From contig NC_092115.1 in assembly GCF_045679555.1 (NCBI RefSeq), forward strand, positions 40,681,728 to 40,745,727: DNA of 64,000 nt, read 5' to 3'. Positions within the stretch are counted from its first letter, which is position 1. Each line of letters begins with the position of its first letter. A model generated the notes under the pieces. The model was not told the DNA's origin, made no database searches, and was given only the letters and a program-made list of their open reading frames with translations. The DNA comes from Salvelinus alpinus. Its lineage: Eukaryota; Chordata; Actinopteri; Salmoniformes; Salmonidae. Both the position numbers and the translations under genes were made by a program. Below, piece by piece: positions 58,345 to 64,000 of this stretch.

Positions 58345-58750
58345 ATGAGCTCACTTAGCTACTCTCCTCCTGCTATAGAAGATGAGGTCTGCTGGACGCA
58401 GAAAGAGGGTCTGTGGCTGAACGTTGTTGTTAAAGAGGAGGAAGAGGATGTCAAAATACAAACACAAGTAGAGGGTGAGGCTGTTACAGTGAAAGAAGAA
58501 GAGAAAGACGTTTCAGTTGAAGAAGAGGAAGACGCGTTCAGAGTGAAAGAGGAGGAGGAGGATGTTACAGTAAAAGAAGAGGAGGAAGAGAAAGAGGATG
58601 ATGCTGTTTTTGGAGTGAAGGAGGAGGAGGGGGAGATGACTGTCACATTGGAGGATGAAGAGGAGGAAACTGGATATCTGGGCTCGGTTTCCCAAAGGCA
58701 TGTTAAGGCATCTTATGGTTCTAACGATGAACGGGCCGTGGATAACACTA
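58345..58750 (+). CDS. Zinc-finger gene E, first exon (intact)
   Basis: MSSLSYSPPAIEDEVCWTQK, then an acidic run of VKEEE-type blocks (KDVSVEEEEDAFRVKEEEED, KEEEGEMTVTLEDEEEETGY) and a C-terminal part GSVSQRHVKASYGSNDERAV that copies A, B and D lack. It ends at the donor ACTA|GTAAGTACTG in phase 1, as in gene A. 135 codons, no stop. A finger exon is expected downstream but none is seen before the window ends at 64000. The intron starts with a LINE insertion only 20 bp after the donor. Expression is unknown. Confidence 0.7.
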
Positions 58751-58769
58751 GTAAGTACTGTCTTTTTAA

Positions 58770-59912
58770 AAATGTATTTGATTTATTTCACCTTTATTTA
58801 ACCAGGTAGGCCAGTTGAGAACAAGTTCTCATTTACAACTGCAATCTGGCCAAGATAAAGTAAAGCAGTGCGACAAAAACAACAACAGAGTTACACATAA
58901 ACAAACGTACAGTCAATAACACAATATAAAAGTCTATGTACAGTGTGTGCAAATGTAGAAGAGTAGGGAGGTAAGGCAATAAATAGGCCATAGAGGCGAA
59001 ATAATTACAATTTAGCATTAACGCTGGAGTGATAGATGTGCAGATGATGATGTGCAAGTAGAGATACTCGGGTGCAAAAGTGCTAGAGGATAAGTAACAA
59101 TATGGGGATGAGGTAGTTGGGTGTGCTATTTACAGATTGGCTGTGTACAGGTACAGTGATCGGTAAACTGTTCTGACAGCTGATGCTTAAAGTTGGAGAG
59201 GGCGATATAAGACTCCAGCTTCAGTGATTTTTGCAATTCGTTCCAGTCATTTGCAGCAGAGAACTGTAAGGAAAGACGGCCAAAGGAAGTGTTGGCTTTG
59301 GGGATGACCAGTGAAATATACCTGCTGGAGCGCGTGCTACAGGTGGGTGTTGCTATGGTGACCAGTGAGCTGAGATAAGGCAAGGCTTTACCTAGCAAGG
59401 ACTTATAGATGACCTGGAGCCAGTGGGTTTGGCGATGAATATGTAGCGAGGGCCAGCCAACGAGAGCATACAGGTTGCAGTGATGAGTAGTATATGGGGC
59501 TTTGGTGACAAAACGGATGGTACTGTGATAGACTACATCCAGTTTGCTGAGGAGAGTGTTGGAGACTATTTTGTAAATTACACCGCCGAAGTCAAGGATC
59601 AGTAGGATAGTCAGTTTTACGATGGTATGTTTGGCAGCATGGGTGAAGGAGGCTTTGTTGCAAAATAGGAAGCCGATTCTAGATTTAATTTTGGATTGGG
59701 GATGCTTAATGTGAGTCTGGAAGGAGAGTTTACAGTCTAACCAGACACCTAGGTATTTGTAGTTGTCAAAACTGTCCAGAGTAGTAATGCTGGACGGGCA
59801 GCAATCAGTTGAAGAGCATGCATTTAGTTTTACTAGCATTTAAAAGCAGTTGGAGGCCACGGAAGGAGTGTTGTATGGCATTGAAGCTCGTTTTGAGGTT
59901 TGTTAAAACTTC
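58770..59912 (-). mobile_element. 5'-truncated LINE (family A), copy 3
   Basis: RT C-terminal part 59839-59126 (NYKYLGVWLDCKLSFQTHIK ... ILLILDFGGVIYK ... FVTKAPYTTHHCNLYALVGW) and the family A 3' tail at 58770-58810. Inserted in the intron of exon E. Confidence 0.9.
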
Positions 59913-60420
59913 TTATGGCTGCAATCCCGTTAACAGGATCGATATGACAACAGCTAGTGAAAGTGCAGGGCGTCAAATTCAAACAACAGAAATCTCATAA
60001 TTAAAATTCCTCAAACATACATGTATCTTATACCATTTTTAAGGTAATCTTGTTGTTAATCCCACCAAAGTGTCCGATTTCAAATAGGCTTTTCAGCGAA
60101 AGCACCACAAACGATTATGATAGGTCACCGCAAAATCACAGACAAACACAGTCATTTTCCCAGCCAAAGACAGGAGTCACAAAAAGCAGAAATAGAGATA
60201 AAATTAATCACTAACCTTTGATGATCAGATGAAGTTCTATCTTATCGGAAGTGGTTGTAGTTGGGATGGAAATTTCAAAGCACTAAGCAATGATTCAGAC
60301 AGTGCTAGGACATCAGGGTGGAGTGTGCTAAAGCAGTGAATACAACAAACTTAGGGAGGAGGCTTAAAAATGGAGGAGTCTTAAAAACAGGCTCAAACTG
60401 CAGTTGTTGAACCTAATGTG
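59913..60420. repeat. Unclassified salmonid dispersed repeat
   Basis: Opens with ACTTCTTATGGCTGCAATCC and CGTTAACAGGATCGATATGA; I recognise this as a frequent salmonid repeat. No coding, class unknown. Confidence 0.4.
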
Positions 60421-60425
60421 TGGTG

Positions 60426-60765
60426 TTAAAGGGGAAATATTCAATAGCTACATCTATATTCAGACTTTTTAAATTTGTTTATTTATTGCCATTGATTCTT
60501 GAATATAACACATGCCTCATGAGCTTAGTTCAACTGTTGTACCCCATCAGAACCCCAAATAAGCTTTTTTTACTCCAATGTTTAGAAACAATGTAAACCA
60601 ACACTGTAGCCTCAACATGGTTAAAACTATAATGTTGATATCATGGATGGTCAATTCTTGCATCCATAGGTCTTTCTATGAATTTGAGAGTAGTTACATT
60701 TCTCCAGCCCCATCATCATCTTATTAGCAAAACAGTGGTGGAATGACAGCTTTGTTATTGTTTCA
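60426..60765 (+). repeat. MITE (TTAAAGGGG family), forward copy
   Basis: Starts TTAAAGGGGAAATATTC and shares AGCTTAGTTCAACTGTTGTA and GTTGATATCATGGATGGTCA with 29311-29624. Confidence 0.7.
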
Positions 60766-61181
60766 ACTGCAGATTTTTCTGGGGAACTGTTACCGTTCTC
60801 AAATTGTAAGCCCTGAGACTTGGTTTGGTAAATAGTTGAGGGATGGGGGCTGGAGAAATGTAACCACACTCACATTCATAGAGAAAGCTATTGTAGCAAC
60901 CGTAACCCAACACCTAGCGACCTCGTCAAGAAGTTCAGACATCTTGGCGTAACAGTCATAAGGTGTTGGCTTGAGAGTCAATGGACCCAGGTTTGAGTTC
61001 AGCTCAGGGCTACCCCTTGAATTCACTACACTATAAATACAAGGATAAGGTCATCCATAAGGTCAAAAGTATAGTTTTAACCAGGCTTCGAGGCTATACA
61101 GTGGAGTTATACAATGTTTTGGTTATGTTTTGGTTTCTGATGGGGTAATACAGTTTAAATATTTGAGGCATTTATAAGTTA

Positions 61182-62561
61182 CACTACCGTTCAAAAGTTT
61201 GTGATCACTTAGAAATGTCCTTGTTTTTGAAAGAAAAGCTCACGTCCTCAACTGACAGCTTCATTTAAATAGTACCCGCAAAACACCAGTCTCAACGTCA
61301 ACAGTGAAGAGGCGACTCCGAGATGCTGCAAAGAAAAAGCCATATCTCAGACGGGCCAATAAAAATGAAAGATTAAGATGGGCAAAACAACACAGACAGA
61401 GATATGTAGTTTTCTTTGCAACTCTGCATAGAAGGCCAGCATCCCGGAGTCACGTCTTTCAGACTGGTGTTTTAATTAAGCTGTTGAGCACTTGTGAGGT
61501 GTCTGTTTCTCAAGCTAGACGCTCTAATGTACTTGTCCTCTTGCTCAGTTGTGCACCGGGGCCTCCCGCTCCTCTTTATATTCTGGTGTTTGGTTCTAAT
61601 TTTTCAGATAACTCACAGACACTAGAGAAGCTGAACCAAGTTGAATTCTTCCCAAAGGGTCTTTACATACCCCACTTTGGACACTCCTCCTTCTCTCCAA
61701 TCCTTACATCTTCTGATTCGACAGGAAGAGGGTAACAGGATACTAAACCCTTATTACTCCCTTCAGGGGATCTGACCTGACCTCCTGACATCAACCCCTC
61801 CTTCGCTTAATCCACAGATGTCCATCCGCTTCCCCTATAGCTATCCTGTGATCTCCTCCCGTCCACCCAGCACATTCCACAGCCACTCTGTCTTTCTACA
61901 GATCTCACTCCTTTATATACTCTGCGTCTGATCTATCATGTCTTTAATATCTCAATGTTCAAAGTTTAGCCCGAATCCAACACTGGTTAGAGCCAGTTTG
62001 CGCTGTTCTCTGAAGGGAGTAGTCACAGCGTTGTACGAGATCTTCAGTTTCTTGGCAATTTCTCCCATGGAATAGCCTTCATTTTAATTTCTCAGAACAA
62101 GAATAGACTGACGAGTTTCAGAAGAAAATTATTTGTTTCTGGCCATTTTGAGCCTGTAATCGAACCCACAAATGCTGATGCTCCAGATACTCAACTAGTC
62201 TAAAGAAGGCCAGTTTAATTGCTTCTTTAATCAGAACAACAGTTTTCAGCTGTGCTAACATCATTGCAAAAGGATTTTCTAATGATCAATTAGCCTTTTA
62301 AAATAATGAACTTGGATTAGCTAACACAACGTGCCATTGGAACACAGGAGTGATGGTTGCTGATAATGTGCCTCTGTATGCCTATGTAGATATTCCATGA
62401 AAAAAAACTGCCATTTCCAGCTACAATAGTCATTTACAACGTTAACAATGTCTACACTGTATTTCTGATCAATTTGATGTTATTTTATTGGACAAAAAAA
62501 AGTGCTTTTCTTTCAAAAACAAGGCCATTTCTAAGGGACCTCAAACTTTTGAACGGTAGTG
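61182..62561 (-). mobile_element. Tc1-like transposon remnant with a solo LTR inside
   Basis: Ends CACTACCGTTCAAAAGTTTG and CAAACTTTTGAACGGTAGTG, each flanked by TA. Transposase scraps on both sides (VKRRLRDAAKKKPYLRRANK at 61304; GAGATCTTCAGTTTC-type region at 62038). The central transposase is deleted. Confidence 0.9.
61587..61982. mobile_element. Solo LTR (family unassigned) inside the Tc1 remnant
   Basis: Ends TGTTTGGTTC and AATCCAACA, 396 bp, flanked by direct repeats CTGG (61583-61586 and 61983-61986). A TATATA-like TTTATATACTC lies near 61912. No internal genes. A fossil that is younger than the Tc1 it interrupts. Confidence 0.85.
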
Positions 62562-62799
62562 TATATTCTTCAAGAATCAATGGTTATATAGTAAATGGGT
62601 CTTTCTATAACTGCCAGTGTAGATTTCCTGTGGGGGTCAAATTGTTAGAGCTGTTGATAAGCTGTTGTATTCAAAGACCTCAATGTCTTGCCAGGAGGGT
62701 GCAAGGTGCTGTGTTGTTGTTTTCTGCTGCCAGGACTTGTGTGACGGCCTTTTCCTGCTCCAGGACTGTTTCCATCATCTGCAGTGGAGATCCCCACCT

Positions 62800-63045
62800 T
62801 ATCGGGGATTCCGTGTTGAGGTTGTTGAGGTGCAGGCTCAGTTTATCCTGTGGATTCCGTGTTGAGCTTGTTGAGGGCCAGGCTCAGTTTATCCTGTGGA
62901 TTCCGTGTTGAGCTTGTTGAGGGGCAGGCTCAGTTTATCCTGTGGATTCCGTGTTGAGCTTGTTGAGGGCCAGGCTCAGTTTATCCTGTGGATTCCGTGT
63001 TGAGCTTGTTGAGGGGCAGGCTCAGTTTATCCTGTGCACTTGTCA
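62800..63045. repeat. 47-48-bp minisatellite, about 5 units
   Basis: The unit is TGTGGATTCCGTGTTGAGCT TGTTGAGGGCCAGGCTCAGT TTATCC. Confidence 0.92.
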
Positions 63046-63490
63046 GGGCCTTCTTCTTCCAACTATAGAAAAATGTGCTGACCACTTCCTTGCATTTAAT
63101 CCATCTATAGATTTACATACTACTGTTGTGATTGAGAGAGCTATATTGCTTTAGAGAACAGGATCATTTATATAGTAGGATATTTATTATTGAAAGAGTG
63201 AGGATATATTGAAACCAGAGGCTAATGTGTAAATTATAAATAAAAGCAATGTAATGTTTGCATATTGCACACATTTACAAATTACAAATATGATAGATTT
63301 GCATAGCGGTATATATTCTGCTTAACGTATAAGAAGGATCAGGCAGTGTAGTCAGCTATAACTTTAAACAGAGGAGATAAAGAATACAATAGTTATTCTG
63401 CAATTTAAGTTATGTTGTTTTTAAGTTACGTTATTTTTCTACCTGCTCTGTGTTTTGGACGTTTAAACTTACCAATAGTAATGTGTAGTC
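63046..63490. other. No recognised feature
   Basis: AT-rich spacer between two minisatellites, no frame or named repeat. Confidence 0.4.
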
Positions 63491-63493
63491 TGT

Positions 63494-64000
63494 GTCTTGT
63501 CCATTTGTTCAGCTCTAATGCTTTAACCATGTTCCATCCACTGTCTTGTCCATTTGTTCAGCTCCAATGCTTTAACCATCTTCCATCCACTGTCTTGTCC
63601 ATTTGTTCAGCTCCAATGCTTTAACCGTGTTCCATCCACTGTCTTGTCCATTTGTTCAGCTCCAATGCTTTAACCGTGTTCCATCCACTGTCTTGTCCAT
63701 TTGTTCAGCTCCAATGCTTTAACCGTGTTCCATCCACTGTCTTGTCCATTTGTTCAGCTCCAATGCTTTAACCGTGTTCCATCCACTGTCTTGTCCATTT
63801 GTTCAGCTCCAATGCTTTAACCGTGTTCCATCCACTGTCTTGTCCATTTGTTCAGCTCCAATGCTTTAACCATGTTCCATCCACTGTCTTGTCCATTTGT
63901 TCAGCTCCAATGCTTTAACCATGTTCCATCCATTGTCTTGTCCATTTGTTCAGCTCCAATGCTTTAACCATCTTCCATCCACTGTCTTGTCCATTTGTTC
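63494..64000. repeat. 49-bp minisatellite, at least 10 units, runs off the window
   Basis: The unit is TGTCTTGTCCATTTGTTCAG CTCCAATGCTTTAACCGTGT TCCATCCAC with very few differences between units. Confidence 0.95.

Larger units (their letters stand above)
60815..62640 (-). repeat. MITE (TTAAAGGGG family), reverse copy, carrying a Tc1
   Basis: Reverse-complement phrases: GAGGGATGGGGGCTGGAGAA (60838), TTCTGATGGGGTAATACAGT (61136), GAGGCATTTATAAGTTA (61165) and, after the Tc1 element, TATTCTTCAAGAATCAATGG (62564). A tRNA-like SINE scrap may interrupt it at about 60900-61020 (GGTTTGAGTTC). Confidence 0.65.

Overview
The window looks like repeat-rich nuclear DNA of a salmonid fish (trout, salmon or charr). 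The evidence is spliced vertebrate exons, an HpaI-type tRNA SINE, several salmonid Tc1/mariner families, L2-like LINEs ending in (ATTTG)n-like tails, a hAT family whose ends read TAGAGGTCGACCGATT, and salmonid-style zinc-finger genes with a VKEEE-rich first exon. There are no prokaryotic genes and no CRISPR array.

Layout. 1-9.7 kb: the last eight exons of a TOG-domain gene of the TOGARAM (FAM179/crescerin) family, + strand, with SINE, LINE and Tc1 insertions in its introns. 9.8-17.7 kb: a Ty1/Copia fossil on the minus strand; one LTR is split by a LINE that still carries a 766-codon open frame, and the other end is covered by a second LINE fragment. 17.7-20.8 kb: a LINE 3' end whose 3'UTR has expanded into about 12 tandem units, followed by minisatellites and a Tc1 remnant. 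20.9-21.9 kb: a 1-kb palindrome with two 402-bp arms, each holding a hammerhead-ribozyme-like core. 22.0-26.6 kb: zinc-finger gene A (acidic exon 1 plus nine intact C2H2 fingers). 26.7-28.0 kb: rearranged Tc1 and a LINE tail. 28.4-29.1 kb: broken orphan zinc-finger exon B. 29.3-36.65 kb: a MITE interrupted by a transposase-bearing hAT element, itself interrupted by two adjacent Tc1 elements. 36.65-38.2 kb: an LTR fragment and two minisatellites. 38.5-42.4 kb: a Tc1 fragment joined to a 5'-truncated L2 LINE. 42.5-53.8 kb: a minus-strand zinc-finger pseudogene that mirrors gene A; its finger exon holds a solo LTR and its intron holds a hAT deletion derivative, which in turn holds a near full-length LINE with a 2A-like peptide. 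54-57.7 kb: minisatellites, Tc1 and LINE pieces. 58.1-58.75 kb: intact zinc-finger exon E. 58.8-64 kb: LINE, MITE, Tc1 and solo LTR nested together, then a 49-bp satellite running off the end.

How it fits together. The only clear host genes are the TOGARAM-type gene and the zinc-finger family. All four copies of the zinc-finger promoter and first exon share a TGACGT...CTAGTGGACGG element 255-270 bp upstream of the ATG. Almost everything else is mobile DNA, and the nesting gives a readable order of insertion. The signals most worth a second look are the ribozyme-bearing palindrome (20899-21898), the 2A motif in the LINE (about 47157-47183), and the shared zinc-finger promoter element.
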